Source of the DNA: DAHUXN01 sp963811805
GTDB taxonomy: Bacteria > Acidobacteriota > Terriglobia > Acidiferrales > UBA7541
Assembly (NCBI GenBank): GCA_963811805.1
Contig: CAWESU010000001.1
Location: forward strand, 682,001-746,000
Reading direction: 5' to 3'
DNA length: 64,000 nt
The translations under genes and the position numbers were made by a program. Position 1 is the first letter of the stretch; every line of letters begins with the position of its first letter. This document shows, in pieces, positions 53,048 to 62,093 of this stretch. A model generated the notes under the pieces. The model was not told the DNA's origin. It ran no database searches and saw only the letters and a list, made by a program, of their open reading frames with translations.

Positions 53048-53893
53048 GTGATTGCTATTGAGGTAGACTCGGCACGTTCCGCGAATCAGAGCGAGAATCG
53101 GGGCAACGAATTGAAGGCGGCTTTCAATCGGTATATCGGGATTGATTACTCCGGGGCGAAAACATGCGACTCCAGCCTCAAGGGCCTGTGCGTGTACGCT
53201 GCGGACGCTTTGAACGAAGCAAACGAGGTCGCGCCGCCTCCCAGCCTCCGCAGGTATTGGACACGCGAAGGCATTGCGGAATGGCTACTTGAGAAGCTCT
53301 CGGAAGAGCCGCCTACGCTGGTGGGCATTGACCACGGGTTTTCCTTCCCGCTGCGATATTTCGAGAAATACGGCCTGCCGAACGACTGGACAGTTTTCCT
53401 AAACGATTTTCAAGAGTATTGGCCGACAGATCAGAAGAACACCTACGTCGATTTCGTTCGTGAAGGTGAATGTGGAAATGGTGCGGCCCGCTGTGGAGAT
53501 TCTCGCTGGAGGCGAATCACGGAACTGCGCGCGGGCGCAAAATCCGTCTTTCATTTTGATGTGCCCGGATCGGTCGCCAAATCAACCCATGCTGGAATCC
53601 CTTGGTTGCGCTATCTCCGCAATCGGGTCGGAGATCGAGTGCATTTCTGGCCATTCGACGGCTGGCAAATTCCACCGGGCAAATCGGCGGTCGTCGAGGT
53701 TTATCCGGCATTGTGGAGCCACAGCTTCCCGCGAGATGGCCGCAATTCACATCAGCAAGATGCTTACGTTGCTACGGAATGGCTACGCCGAAGTGATCTG
53801 GACAGCGGGTTGGAGCGATTTCTTAGTCCAAGCCTCACGGAGCACGAAAAAAAGGTGGCCAAAATCGAGGGCTGGATTCTGGGAATAGCCTGA
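53048..53893 (+). CDS. DUF429-like (predicted RNase H fold) protein
   Basis: The 281-residue protein has RYIGIDYSGAKT near its start, LVGIDHGFSFP in the middle, VVEVYPALW and HQQDAYVATEWLRR near the end; this order of acids in an RNase H-like fold resembles DUF429 predicted nucleases. Activity is unproven. The start is a GTG; a TTG at 53111 closer to the domain is also possible. Confidence 0.6.
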   Translation: MIAIEVDSARSANQSENRGNELKAAFNRYIGIDYSGAKTCDSSLKGLCVYAADALNEANEVAPPPSLRRYWTREGIAEWLLEKLSEEPPTLVGIDHGFSFPLRYFEKYGLPNDWTVFLNDFQEYWPTDQKNTYVDFVREGECGNGAARCGDSRWRRITELRAGAKSVFHFDVPGSVAKSTHAGIPWLRYLRNRVGDRVHFWPFDGWQIPPGKSAVVEVYPALWSHSFPRDGRNSHQQDAYVATEWLRRSDLDSGLERFLSPSLTEHEKKVAKIEGWILGIA

Positions 53894-54079
53894 ATGTTTC
53901 ACAGTAGAATCTTCTCAGGCAGCCGTGCTTAAAATCCGTAGGTTATTGATCCTACTCAAAAGGAAAAAATGGCAAAAATACGGGATTCGCCCAAGTGACG
54001 CACACGTCGGGGTACATGTAGACTGCAACGAGTCGCCTCGAAATTTCAAGGACATCGGCATCCGAAAAACGTGCGAAGG

Positions 54080-54511
54080 CTAATTGTTTCCGAAGTACCA
54101 GACCGCACCCGCGACTACAGCGGCTCCAACTAAACCGTCACGAGTGGGACTGCCTTTCTGACCGTCCATCGCTCGCGAGATGAAGTCTTGACAATTATCG
54201 AAGCCATCCCAGGGATCGCCACGCTCGACAGCCGCATACGCGAAACTCAACCATTCATCAGCCTCTTGCTCGTTCGCCGGGATTCTTACGACGCGATACG
54301 CATATCCCTTGGGATTGAAGTCTGAAGGCCACGTTGCGATGGCACCATGCTGTTTCGATTTGTGAACCATGATTTGGCGACCTTCAGGCGTGTAGTCGAT
54401 GAATCCGCTATGCTGAGGAAACGGGAGTAGTGCGATAGCAGTTCCGCGCGGCCACGGTCGTCCGCTGGGCGTAACAAACAACGGCATCTCCTGCTGCTCG
54501 TAGACGTACAT
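54080..54511 (-). CDS. NlpC/P60- or LRAT-like small cysteine-hydrolase candidate
   Basis: The 143-residue protein has GAIATWPSDF with an upstream histidine (IMVHKSKQHG), and DNCQDFISRAMDG, whose Asn-Cys pair resembles the nucleophile of permuted NlpC/P60 or LRAT-type hydrolases. It ends in a hydrophobic tail (GLVGAAVVAGAVWYFG). It is the third of a minus-strand cluster with a short linker protein and a DUF6338 membrane protein. Confidence 0.6.
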   Translation of the reverse strand: MYVYEQQEMPLFVTPSGRPWPRGTAIALLPFPQHSGFIDYTPEGRQIMVHKSKQHGAIATWPSDFNPKGYAYRVVRIPANEQEADEWLSFAYAAVERGDPWDGFDNCQDFISRAMDGQKGSPTRDGLVGAAVVAGAVWYFGNN

Positions 54512-54555
54512 ACCGTTCTCCTGTCCCTCAATTCTGCGCGGGGCGACAGGCCCTG

Positions 54556-54774
54556 CTATTTCTTGTTGCTGTTGTTCGTGGTAGACGCAGCCGGAACAAC
54601 CGCCGTAGTGCCAACATTGGGCGTGGCGGTTGGAGGTTTCACTTGCCCGCTGGCTTGATAACCCTTATCGAGAGTTTTGCTCGGCTGGTGTCCACGATTT
54701 TGCTTGTTAGCGGCTTGGTATCCTTCCCTCAATCGAGCCACGGTGCCACCCTTGTTGCCTTCATTCTCCGCCAT
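54556..54774 (-). CDS. Small lysine/glutamine-rich protein
   Basis: The 72-residue product is polar and low-complexity, with two similar units (REGYQAANKQNRG and DKGYQASGQVKPP) and a serine/asparagine-rich end. No function was recognised. Its ATG overlaps the stop of the DUF6338 gene by 14 bases, so it is translationally coupled to it. Confidence 0.55.
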   Translation of the reverse strand: MAENEGNKGGTVARLREGYQAANKQNRGHQPSKTLDKGYQASGQVKPPTATPNVGTTAVVPAASTTNNSNKK

Positions 54775-55405
54775 TGGATTCCTCCGGTGCGTATTCAATT
54801 TCCTGAGGCACGTACCTAAAAAATTCGAGCAGTTGAACGTCTTCCATGCGAATTATACCACCAAGGGTCAGCTGAGTTATGCCTTTCAGCCGTCCCTCTG
54901 GCGTCATATCGCACAGCAGTTCAAGGTATAAATCTTCTTCATGCGGAAACGATGAAGCGAATGATTCGGTTCCGTAATATCCACCGATCACGCGGCCACT
55001 TTTTAGGGTTACGATGATCCAGCACGCTGCTCTCTTGCCGAATAAATAATCCCAAGCCTTCGGCACCGGATGCCGAAGGCCAAAAGTCTCGCGGACGCTG
55101 CGAGAGGCACTTGTCTGCATGAGTTTGACGATTGTGAGTGTGCCAACAACGGGCGAGAGAAAGAGAACGAGGACGGCGAGAAATGCCAAAAAACCGTCGC
55201 TTCTGTACCATTGTTTCTGCCAGCTTAAAATTAGCAGCCACGACCAGATTCCGTAGTTCACGCAACTCAGTGTAACCGCCGTCAAGGCTAGGCGCGCTTC
55301 ACTTGGTTCCGAGGTCGGATAAACGGATGACAGAACGCTACGCGCTATGAATCCCGGCATCAGGAACAGCGCGATTACAATCACAGCCTGAATCGAAGTT
55401 GGCAT
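54761..55405 (-). CDS. DUF6338-like membrane protein
   Basis: The 214-residue protein has three hydrophobic segments in its first 100 residues (AVIVIALFLMPGFIARSVL, LTAVTLSCVNYGIWSWLLIL, GFLAFLAVLVLFLSPVVGTL) and a cytoplasmic C-terminus (CWIIVTLKSGRVIGGYYGTESFASSFP) that looks like the small beta domain of DUF6338. It heads a three-gene cluster seen as an accessory cassette; function unknown. Confidence 0.68.
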   Translation of the reverse strand: MPTSIQAVIVIALFLMPGFIARSVLSSVYPTSEPSEARLALTAVTLSCVNYGIWSWLLILSWQKQWYRSDGFLAFLAVLVLFLSPVVGTLTIVKLMQTSASRSVRETFGLRHPVPKAWDYLFGKRAACWIIVTLKSGRVIGGYYGTESFASSFPHEEDLYLELLCDMTPEGRLKGITQLTLGGIIRMEDVQLLEFFRYVPQEIEYAPEESNGGE

Positions 55406-55575
55406 AGCACTGATCTTGTATCACAACTGCCGTGACGAAGAAGGACACCTTGAGTTCGTGGTCGGGTTTGCGCCAGGAGAGTAACGCACGACGCCTTACA
55501 AACGTGAACGACTGCCCTAGAGACGCCGGCGCGCGGGCAAGCGGCCAACCTTTGGTGCTGTGGTAAAATGCTGCC

Positions 55576-55725
55576 ATGAAAAACGAATTTGTATGGGCGC
55601 TGCTCCTCACCGGTCTGGGCATCGCGCTGCTACAGGACCCGAAGTGCAGCCGCGGATGTCGGACACTTGCCGAGCATCTGCTCTCGCACGGGATTGAGGA
55701 TTTTCTCAGCGGCCTAACGGCCTGA
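55576..55725 (+). CDS. 49-residue membrane-helix microprotein
   Basis: From ATG 55576 the frame reads MKNEFVWALLLTGLGIALLQ, then DPKCSRGCRTLAEHLLSHGI and ends FLSGLTA. It has one short membrane helix and a C-x3-C pair. The composition is protein-like, but there is no strong ribosome-binding site and I recognise no family. Confidence 0.45.
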   Translation: MKNEFVWALLLTGLGIALLQDPKCSRGCRTLAEHLLSHGIEDFLSGLTA

Positions 55726-55805
55726 GCGTTGCTTGCTGTTTACGCGAGTTCGCTGTAGCTGCTTTTGTGCCTCAATTATCTTCTGCTGTTCACCCGTAAT
55801 CTCTC

Positions 55806-56450
55806 CTACCCCGCTGGCTTTTGCCGTGTGGTTTCCGCTGCGCTCTTGAGCTTCTCTATAAAATCAGAAATCCACTTCCTGTCGGCTTCGGAGAGGGTTG
55901 GCTCTGCCAAGCGTCTTCGAGCACGCCACCAAGTCAACCATCCATGGGCGCGCGCCACGTCGAGGATGAGTTCCTCTATGTGCGGCTTAAACCTTCCCAG
56001 GAGTTCAGGCTCAAACACCGTGCTCCAAATCTGCGTATCCGTCTCTGTGGAGGCAGCCAAGTTTTGCAGCCAATCCAGAAGCGGGGCGATCAAGGGCTGA
56101 CTTCGCAGTCGGAAGGCACGGATTGGGTCTACGCGCCCGAGCATCGAAACGGCTTCCTCATATTGTTCGATGAACAGCGGAGACTGAGGAAATGATGTCC
56201 GAAGGAAAGTCCGAAGGTACTGTTGGAACTGAAGCTGGGCTTGAGAAGAAAGTTGGAGATGTTTGCCAAGCTCCTTCACATACTCCTTGGCCGCTTCGTT
56301 GAGAGTAAGGAGCCGATGTCTAATCTCAAGCAAGTCTGTCAACACTGGTCCTGCCGCGCGACGGTCTTCACGGCGAAGCCGAATGAGAGAACTCAGTTCA
56401 TTTAGAAGCCAGCCCAGAGCCACGGCAAGCAATGGAATAATTACGTTCAT
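55806..56450 (-). CDS. Unknown single-pass membrane protein coupled to the restriction enzyme
   Basis: The 214-residue product has an N-terminal membrane helix (VIIPLLAVALGWLLNELSSLI) and a long helical cytoplasmic part (LLEIRHRLLTLNEAAKEYVKELGKHLQ). No enzymatic motif is seen. Its ATG overlaps the stop of the type IIG gene in ATGA, so it is translated with it; a role with the restriction system is inferred from that coupling only. Confidence 0.6.
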   Translation of the reverse strand: MNVIIPLLAVALGWLLNELSSLIRLRREDRRAAGPVLTDLLEIRHRLLTLNEAAKEYVKELGKHLQLSSQAQLQFQQYLRTFLRTSFPQSPLFIEQYEEAVSMLGRVDPIRAFRLRSQPLIAPLLDWLQNLAASTETDTQIWSTVFEPELLGRFKPHIEELILDVARAHGWLTWWRARRRLAEPTLSEADRKWISDFIEKLKSAAETTRQKPAG

Positions 56451-59400
56451 GCGGAATGGTCTGAGATGTCGATGATTTTGCGTTCTAGGTTGGTGATTTC
56501 GTACAGGGCGTAAACCCAGTCGTCGATCTCTGCGTCGGTGGCGGTAATTTCGCGTTCCAGACGTTCAAGTTCTGACGGCGCGAGCTTGCCAGAATATCTC
56601 TTTCCGTTCATTTCCAACATCCGGTCAACGAGGACCACGACCTCTTCCTGTCGGTTCTTCTCAGCCAGTCGAATCGGCAACGGCCCAACATATTGTTTCG
56701 TACAGGTGATCCAGCCGCCGCGAAATACGTTGCTCTTGGACTTCAAGTAAGCAAAAAGAAGTCTTGAGTTCAAGAGCCCGAGCAAGTATTTGGGTGAAAT
56801 GCCAACATTCTCGTGCACCTTGATACTGAAGCCGCCACTTGCCATCAGGCAGAAGCGATCTCGGCCATCTGGAAATTCAGAGAAGAGCCCACGGTCAGCA
56901 AGCAGGGGCACGAGAAGGTTTGCGGCATCATGTGCCAGCAAATTGCGCGGCGCGCTGTACGAATACCAAGCCATGAATTGCTTGCGCGCGTCTAGCACAT
57001 GCCGTCTTGCCCGCAAGTACTCAAATGTGCGCGGAAACTCTCGCTTTAGGTCTCTTTCTTCCAGGAGGTCAGCCGAGCTATCCTCGAGTCGGTAGGGGAA
57101 AATAATTCGCTCGTCGCTATCAGGCCCAAAGTAGTATCGACTAAAACCGGTTGCGTGCAGAGGAATACGCAGTATGCCTGGTTCCAAACGTACAGTTTCG
57201 CCGTCCCTTGACACATACATGCCGCTCTTCTCAGTTTTACGCACAATGAACACGCCATCCGCACCAGAACTCGAACCGCGCGAGATTTCTGAGGGCAGGT
57301 CGATGAGGCGTACCGAATGAGTCTCCATCTTCTCAAAAATTTTGCGCTCGCCACGGCCAGCGAAAACCCATGGTCCTGATGACAGATCGGTGATGGGCAC
57401 AGTGGAGGGCCGTCCTGCGAGCGACGGCAAGTCAGCCTCGTTTTCGATCCTCGTATACTGAACCGCCTTCCTTGGCGTCCGTGTTAGAAAAAGGAGACAC
57501 GTGTACGTCGTTGGGCCATCAAAAATTTGAAGATGAGAGAAGTCAACAACGCTATCAATGGCCTGTTTGTTCGTGAGCAATTCTCTCAACGGCCTTCCGT
57601 AGTCCGTTTGGAAGAACTTACTGGGGAGAATAAATCCCAACCTTCCCGAATCGCGGAGAACGGACAAGCCTTTCTCGACGAAGCAGACGTAAATGTCGAA
57701 ATTGCCGGCGCTTGCGCTGACATATCGGCTCTTCAGGTATTCAGCTTCGATAGGGGAAAACTCCTGTAGCGTTTGGATTCGAATGTACGGCGGATTCGCA
57801 ATTACGCAATCGAAGCCGCCATCCTCCATGATTCGTCCGAAGCCGGATTTCTCGGAGGTCCAGTCGAATGCATTTATGCGGTCACGGTCAGCGTCTCCGA
57901 ACAATGTGCCCTGCTCATAAATGTCCGGCCCAATCAGAGAATTCCCGCACATCACGTTGTATTTGAGTTCCGGGAGAAGATGCTGTTTCGGTGGCAACTG
58001 CGACCGCTCGCCTTCGAGAGCCTTGAGATAAAGGCTCATCATCGCGATCTCGACGGCCTGCGGGTCGATATCGACGCCAAAGAGATTGTTCCGCAATATC
58101 TTTGCTTTTCGAACCACGGAAAGGCGCGGCTCGCCGTTCTCGTCTTTAATCACATCCGGGAATAACGAATGAACCTGGGCTTCTTTCGGGTGTTCCGTCA
58201 GGTAGCGCACGTGATAGTCGATGAGGCACTGAAAGGCCCCGATAAGGAATGAGCCAGAGCCACAAGCGGGATCGAGGATACGAAGTTTCTCAATCTGCTT
58301 TGGCGACTTGCTCTCGATGAGTTTGCCCACGGTGTTGTGGACGATGTAATCCACAATGTACTTCGGCGTGTAGTAGACACCGCCTGCGTGACGGACCTCG
58401 GGCTTTTCCTCGACGAAGATACGCTTCGCCGTGACCCTGATTGTGCTGCCCAGGTATCGCTCGTAAATCGAGCCGAGAAGCTCGACGCCGATCACGTCGA
58501 AACGGTAGGGACTCTGGGGTGGGTATAGGCGCTCGATAATGCGCGCCAGCACTTCGGAATCAATCTTGATTTCCTCCGATAGGTGAGGCTTGAAGATTTC
58601 GCCGTTAAAATCCTCATTGATCCTGTGGAACAGATCATTGAGCCACTCAAAAATGTGGAATTTTCCGCCGCGCGCTTTCCATTCCTCGACAACATCGCGC
58701 AATTGGTTTTTTTCGATGACGCGACGGTCCTCGGCAATACGGATGAAAACAATGCGGTCGAGCAACCGCTGGACAATCTCGTTCAGTTGCCTCGCCGTGA
58801 GACCTGGATTGTTCTTGTAAACGTTCCGGGCCATCTCCTCGCGCCAGCCCGTCATTTCATCGAGAAAGGCGGTATCGACAGGAATGCGGAGTCGCTGCGT
58901 GCGCCGGTCACGGGGAAGCATCACCTCAAGCGATCCCGCAAGCACTCGCTCTTTAGAAAACTCCCAAAGCTTTTCCAGCTTTGGGATGTAGTCGGTGTAC
59001 TTGAGCTTTAGAAGTAACCCTTCATCCGGCTTACGTGCGTCTGGCTGGATCGAAGCGTCGTAGAAACGGAACTCCTCGAAGTCGGTGAGCACAACAAAGA
59101 AGACCTGCTTCGTGTTCCAGGCGTAGGTCTTCGCCTGAATGATGTGCTTAGCGGTATCCAGCTCCTCCGACGGAGCTTTTGCTTCGACAAAGAATTTGGT
59201 TTGTCCTGAGACACGAAAACCGTAATCCGGCCGACCTCTCGTATCCTCTCCTGCTTCGACCACAACTTCCCGCGCGTGGTGTGGAAGGCCCTCCTCGTTT
59301 TCCATGTCCCATCCAAGGGCCTTGAAGAACGGACTGATGAAGTCCACACGCGCCTGGGCCTCGGAATAGCCCTTGGACAGATAGTGCGATTTGTCCGCGT

Positions 59401-59458
59401 CAAAGCGGCGGATCAGCTTTTCAACCGTTGTCTTGAACGAGGTCAGGGAAGCCGACAA
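56447..59458 (-). CDS. Type IIG restriction-modification enzyme, Eco57I-like
   Basis: The 1003-residue protein combines an N-terminal PD-(D/E)XK nuclease (D78 in RPDYGFRV, E92-A-K94 in FFVEAKAP), a helical connector, a gamma-class N6-adenine methyltransferase with motif I DPACGSGSF (396-404) and motif IV NPPY (555-558), and a C-terminal TaqI-like target-recognition region (VGISPKYLLGLLNSRLLFAYLK). It should cut and methylate one specific DNA sequence; the site cannot be read from the gene. The protein is complete, and no separate methylase is present. Confidence 0.9.
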   Translation of the reverse strand: MSASLTSFKTTVEKLIRRFDADKSHYLSKGYSEAQARVDFISPFFKALGWDMENEEGLPHHAREVVVEAGEDTRGRPDYGFRVSGQTKFFVEAKAPSEELDTAKHIIQAKTYAWNTKQVFFVVLTDFEEFRFYDASIQPDARKPDEGLLLKLKYTDYIPKLEKLWEFSKERVLAGSLEVMLPRDRRTQRLRIPVDTAFLDEMTGWREEMARNVYKNNPGLTARQLNEIVQRLLDRIVFIRIAEDRRVIEKNQLRDVVEEWKARGGKFHIFEWLNDLFHRINEDFNGEIFKPHLSEEIKIDSEVLARIIERLYPPQSPYRFDVIGVELLGSIYERYLGSTIRVTAKRIFVEEKPEVRHAGGVYYTPKYIVDYIVHNTVGKLIESKSPKQIEKLRILDPACGSGSFLIGAFQCLIDYHVRYLTEHPKEAQVHSLFPDVIKDENGEPRLSVVRKAKILRNNLFGVDIDPQAVEIAMMSLYLKALEGERSQLPPKQHLLPELKYNVMCGNSLIGPDIYEQGTLFGDADRDRINAFDWTSEKSGFGRIMEDGGFDCVIANPPYIRIQTLQEFSPIEAEYLKSRYVSASAGNFDIYVCFVEKGLSVLRDSGRLGFILPSKFFQTDYGRPLRELLTNKQAIDSVVDFSHLQIFDGPTTYTCLLFLTRTPRKAVQYTRIENEADLPSLAGRPSTVPITDLSSGPWVFAGRGERKIFEKMETHSVRLIDLPSEISRGSSSGADGVFIVRKTEKSGMYVSRDGETVRLEPGILRIPLHATGFSRYYFGPDSDERIIFPYRLEDSSADLLEERDLKREFPRTFEYLRARRHVLDARKQFMAWYSYSAPRNLLAHDAANLLVPLLADRGLFSEFPDGRDRFCLMASGGFSIKVHENVGISPKYLLGLLNSRLLFAYLKSKSNVFRGGWITCTKQYVGPLPIRLAEKNRQEEVVVLVDRMLEMNGKRYSGKLAPSELERLEREITATDAEIDDWVYALYEITNLERKIIDISDHSA

Positions 59459-59555
59459 AACGCGCTCCTTGCCTTAGCGAAATTCGTATGCAAGTTTATG
59501 TGTCGAGACCATAGCTTGCAAGGTAAGTCAGAGAAACCAGCGGTCACGAGGTACA

Positions 59556-60659
59556 ATGAATAAAATGGCCGACGAAACAAAATCAGCACTCGCCATGATT
59601 CGCTCAGATGGGTTGCGAAGCCTACTGGTTCTCCGGGATGTTTCTCCTCTGTTCCGGCAACTCTTGAGTGACATTATTCAAATCGTGGTTGTTCTGGATG
59701 CTTCAGCCGTCCAAAGCGAACTTCGGTGGCGTCTAGGTTCCCGCACTAACCCGGCTGCCCGAACAGGCTTACACGAAGCCATTGACTCGGGCGCGGTCAT
59801 TGCCGTTGCTCCTGCTTTTCTGAAACAGGAAATCGAAAAATACCTTTCCCAAATCGCGAGCGAAACGGGCGTCACGATTGAGGTTGCCAGAGCCGAATGG
59901 GAGCAACTCAAACGCATGATTTTCTTTTACGCACCAAGCGGCGACAGTTCTGAGTTTGCTTCGGTTGACCCGAAAGATTCGCCGTATGCCTTAACAGCAA
60001 AGGAACTAGATGCCGACTTTGTCCGGACAAATGACGCGCATTTCGGGCAAATGGGCGTAACCGCAGTTGGTTCCGACATCGACAGAATTCTCCGTGACTA
60101 CGCTCGTTCAACAAGCGTCCTCGTTACGGTGAAGCTGGGCACCGGCTTTGCGGTGGTCTTAGGATGGCAGGCGCTGGGTGCGATGCTCGGAGCCGTAGCT
60201 GGAATGATTCGGAGGCTGTCCCCCGCTATACAGCTGACCCTCGGAGTAGCTGTGACAATTGCTGTGCTGCATCCACGCTCACGCGAATGGTTGATCGAAT
60301 CGTCGAAGAAGCTTTGGGAGCAGGTTAAAGGGTCCACGCCGGTGCGTGCTTTGACTTCTGACAGCACAGTTAAACATCTCACCGAAGCAGTGACGACTTC
60401 AAATTCAACAGGGGATACGATCAAGTCGAGATTGCCAGTTCGCGGAAAGCAAACAACGGCGTTGGCTCACGCTCGGCAGGTCCTTCTGAGATCGCCACGG
60501 CCTTTGACCACAGGCGAGGTCGCCGACCGTATCGTCACTAACGGATATTCATCCCGCTCTAAAACATTCCCGTCCTATATCGGTCAACTGCTGAGGAAAA
60601 ACCCTAGGTTGTTCAGCAAGAACGGAGACGGGCTTTGGACGTTTGGGATTGCAACATGA
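59556..60659 (+). CDS. PIN-domain protein with membrane segment and C-terminal winged helix
   Basis: The 367-residue protein has a PIN nuclease domain (VVVLDASAVQSELRWRL, then SPYALTAKELDADFVRTNDAHF, carrying the acids), one or two hydrophobic helices (LGTGFAVVLGWQALGAMLGAVAGMI and LTLGVAVTIAVL), and a C-terminal winged-helix-like domain (LTTGEVADRIVTNGYSSRSKTFPSYIGQLL, reminiscent of HARE-HTH). A PIN nuclease tethered to the membrane is unusual. It diverges from the restriction-modification gene with 97 bases between the starts. Confidence 0.68.
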   Translation: MNKMADETKSALAMIRSDGLRSLLVLRDVSPLFRQLLSDIIQIVVVLDASAVQSELRWRLGSRTNPAARTGLHEAIDSGAVIAVAPAFLKQEIEKYLSQIASETGVTIEVARAEWEQLKRMIFFYAPSGDSSEFASVDPKDSPYALTAKELDADFVRTNDAHFGQMGVTAVGSDIDRILRDYARSTSVLVTVKLGTGFAVVLGWQALGAMLGAVAGMIRRLSPAIQLTLGVAVTIAVLHPRSREWLIESSKKLWEQVKGSTPVRALTSDSTVKHLTEAVTTSNSTGDTIKSRLPVRGKQTTALAHARQVLLRSPRPLTTGEVADRIVTNGYSSRSKTFPSYIGQLLRKNPRLFSKNGDGLWTFGIAT

Positions 60660-60680
60660 CTCGTCCAGACTCGCGCCGAT

Positions 60681-61028
60681 TCACGCGGAGACAACCGAGA
60701 GTGCGCCATGTTCTTTGCGGGTGGGCCGGACGGTGATTTCAACGTCTTGACGTAGAGCCGTGAGAAATTCCATCAGGCGTCCTACGGAAAAATTACCCGC
60801 GCGGTTCCGCATCAGCAATGATACCTGGGGCTGTTGCACGCCGAGAATTTTGGCGATCTCCACCTGCTTCATGCCGCTATCCTTGAGAATCGTGTAGATT
60901 TGCAGCGTAAGCTGCGCCTTGAGCAGTTCTTGCTCGGGATTCGGAAGTCCAAGGTCCGCAAATACGTTTCCGCTGCCTTCGGTTACGCGGGTAAGGCGGT
61001 CATTTCTTTTTCCCGTTTTGGGTTTCAT
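60681..61028 (-). CDS. HigA-type XRE antitoxin, second copy
   Basis: The 115-residue protein has GSGNVFADLGLPNPEQELLKAQ, the helix-turn-helix MKQVEIAKILGVQQPQVSLLMR and FLTALRQDVEITVRP. It is clearly homologous to the antitoxin at 33219-33551. Its start overlaps the toxin stop by four bases. Confidence 0.85.
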   Translation of the reverse strand: MKPKTGKRNDRLTRVTEGSGNVFADLGLPNPEQELLKAQLTLQIYTILKDSGMKQVEIAKILGVQQPQVSLLMRNRAGNFSVGRLMEFLTALRQDVEITVRPTRKEHGALSVVSA

Positions 61029-61411
61029 TTTAGCTTTGCCCTTTCTCCGTGGTCCCTCTCGGCTTCCACGAGCCGCCGCTTAACCAAATCAATCTCCTTT
61101 GCCGGTGTCGCAATGCCTCTCGTGGACTTCTTCTGAAACACGTGCAAAACATAGATGGCATCATGAAAACGCACTGTGTAAACGCCGCGCCACGCACTAC
61201 CGTGATGCGATGACACAATTTCGAGTACGCTGGCACCGCTGAAGCCCTTGAGAGGCTTGGCGGCAGGATCGGTCTTGCCCTCCTGGGCTGTATAGAGCGC
61301 GTGCCCAATGTCGATCCTGACCTCGCGGGGAAAGGACCGCAAATTCCTCAGCGATGTTCCCATCCATCTGACAGGCTTCAACTTACCTTCCACCCCTATA
61401 CCAGTATACAT
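61025..61411 (-). CDS. HigB/Gp49-type toxin, second copy
   Basis: The 128-residue protein has VRWMGTSLRNLRSFPREVRIDIGHALYTAQ, KPLKGFSGASVLEIVS and WRGVYTVRFHDAIYVLHVFQKKS, a homolog of the toxin at 32827-33213. It is a RelE-superfamily mRNA interferase candidate followed by its antitoxin (toxin-first order, ATGA overlap). Confidence 0.85.
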   Translation of the reverse strand: MYTGIGVEGKLKPVRWMGTSLRNLRSFPREVRIDIGHALYTAQEGKTDPAAKPLKGFSGASVLEIVSSHHGSAWRGVYTVRFHDAIYVLHVFQKKSTRGIATPAKEIDLVKRRLVEAERDHGERAKLK

Positions 61412-61586
61412 ATTTCAATATATCCAGTCTAGTTTGATCGGGCACTTCGTGTTCCAACGCTACAAACGCAGGGAGGCGCACGCCTTCATAAGTGAACCCC
61501 GCCCGCAGCGAAGCCGCAGTCAAGGGCAACCGTAGGGAGCCGCGCAAGCGGGCCTGCCCCTTGACGGCGGCGAGAGAGAAGGGTAC

Positions 61587-62078
61587 TCAGAACCGCACGT
61601 CGTCACTTCTTTTCAGGCGCCTGTGAATACGGGCCTCAGCATACTGAGTCCCGCGAGCCTTGGCTGCCGCTTTTTCCAACTCGGCTATCTTCTCATCGGC
61701 GGTCTTGCCTGAAAGCACTGTGAATTTGGAGAGATAATCACTGATGTTCTCGCCGCGTAAACTCCTCGCCACAGCGTTGCAGACCGTCGTTTGAAAATCA
61801 CCGGTGCACACCACTTCGATTTCCTTCACTATGTCAGCCTTCAGGGTAAGAACATTCTCGCCGTACTCGTCTGCGAGTTGGTATTTGACTGCCTTGTGTC
61901 CTGGCGCGAACTCTTTCAGATTGCCACCTTCGAGCGATACCGCGATGGACACGAATACATCGCTGTAGGGGATGTGATGGATGTCACAGAAGGCTTGGAG
62001 AACGACCGCACACGCATCTGCGCTCTGAAAGCCTTCTGGATCGCCTGTGTCGTTGCGAACTTTCAGTTCTATTCCCAT
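61587..62078 (-). CDS. Unknown cytoplasmic protein next to the relaxase
   Basis: The 163-residue product has no signal or membrane segment and no recognisable motif. It has a beta-rich centre (YQLADEYGENVLTLKADIVKEIEVVCTG) and a charged helical end. It lies 15 bases after the relaxase stop on the same strand, so it may belong to the transfer operon. Confidence 0.55.
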   Translation of the reverse strand: MGIELKVRNDTGDPEGFQSADACAVVLQAFCDIHHIPYSDVFVSIAVSLEGGNLKEFAPGHKAVKYQLADEYGENVLTLKADIVKEIEVVCTGDFQTTVCNAVARSLRGENISDYLSKFTVLSGKTADEKIAELEKAAAKARGTQYAEARIHRRLKRSDDVRF

Positions 62079-62093
62079 AAAAAGTGCCGCTTC

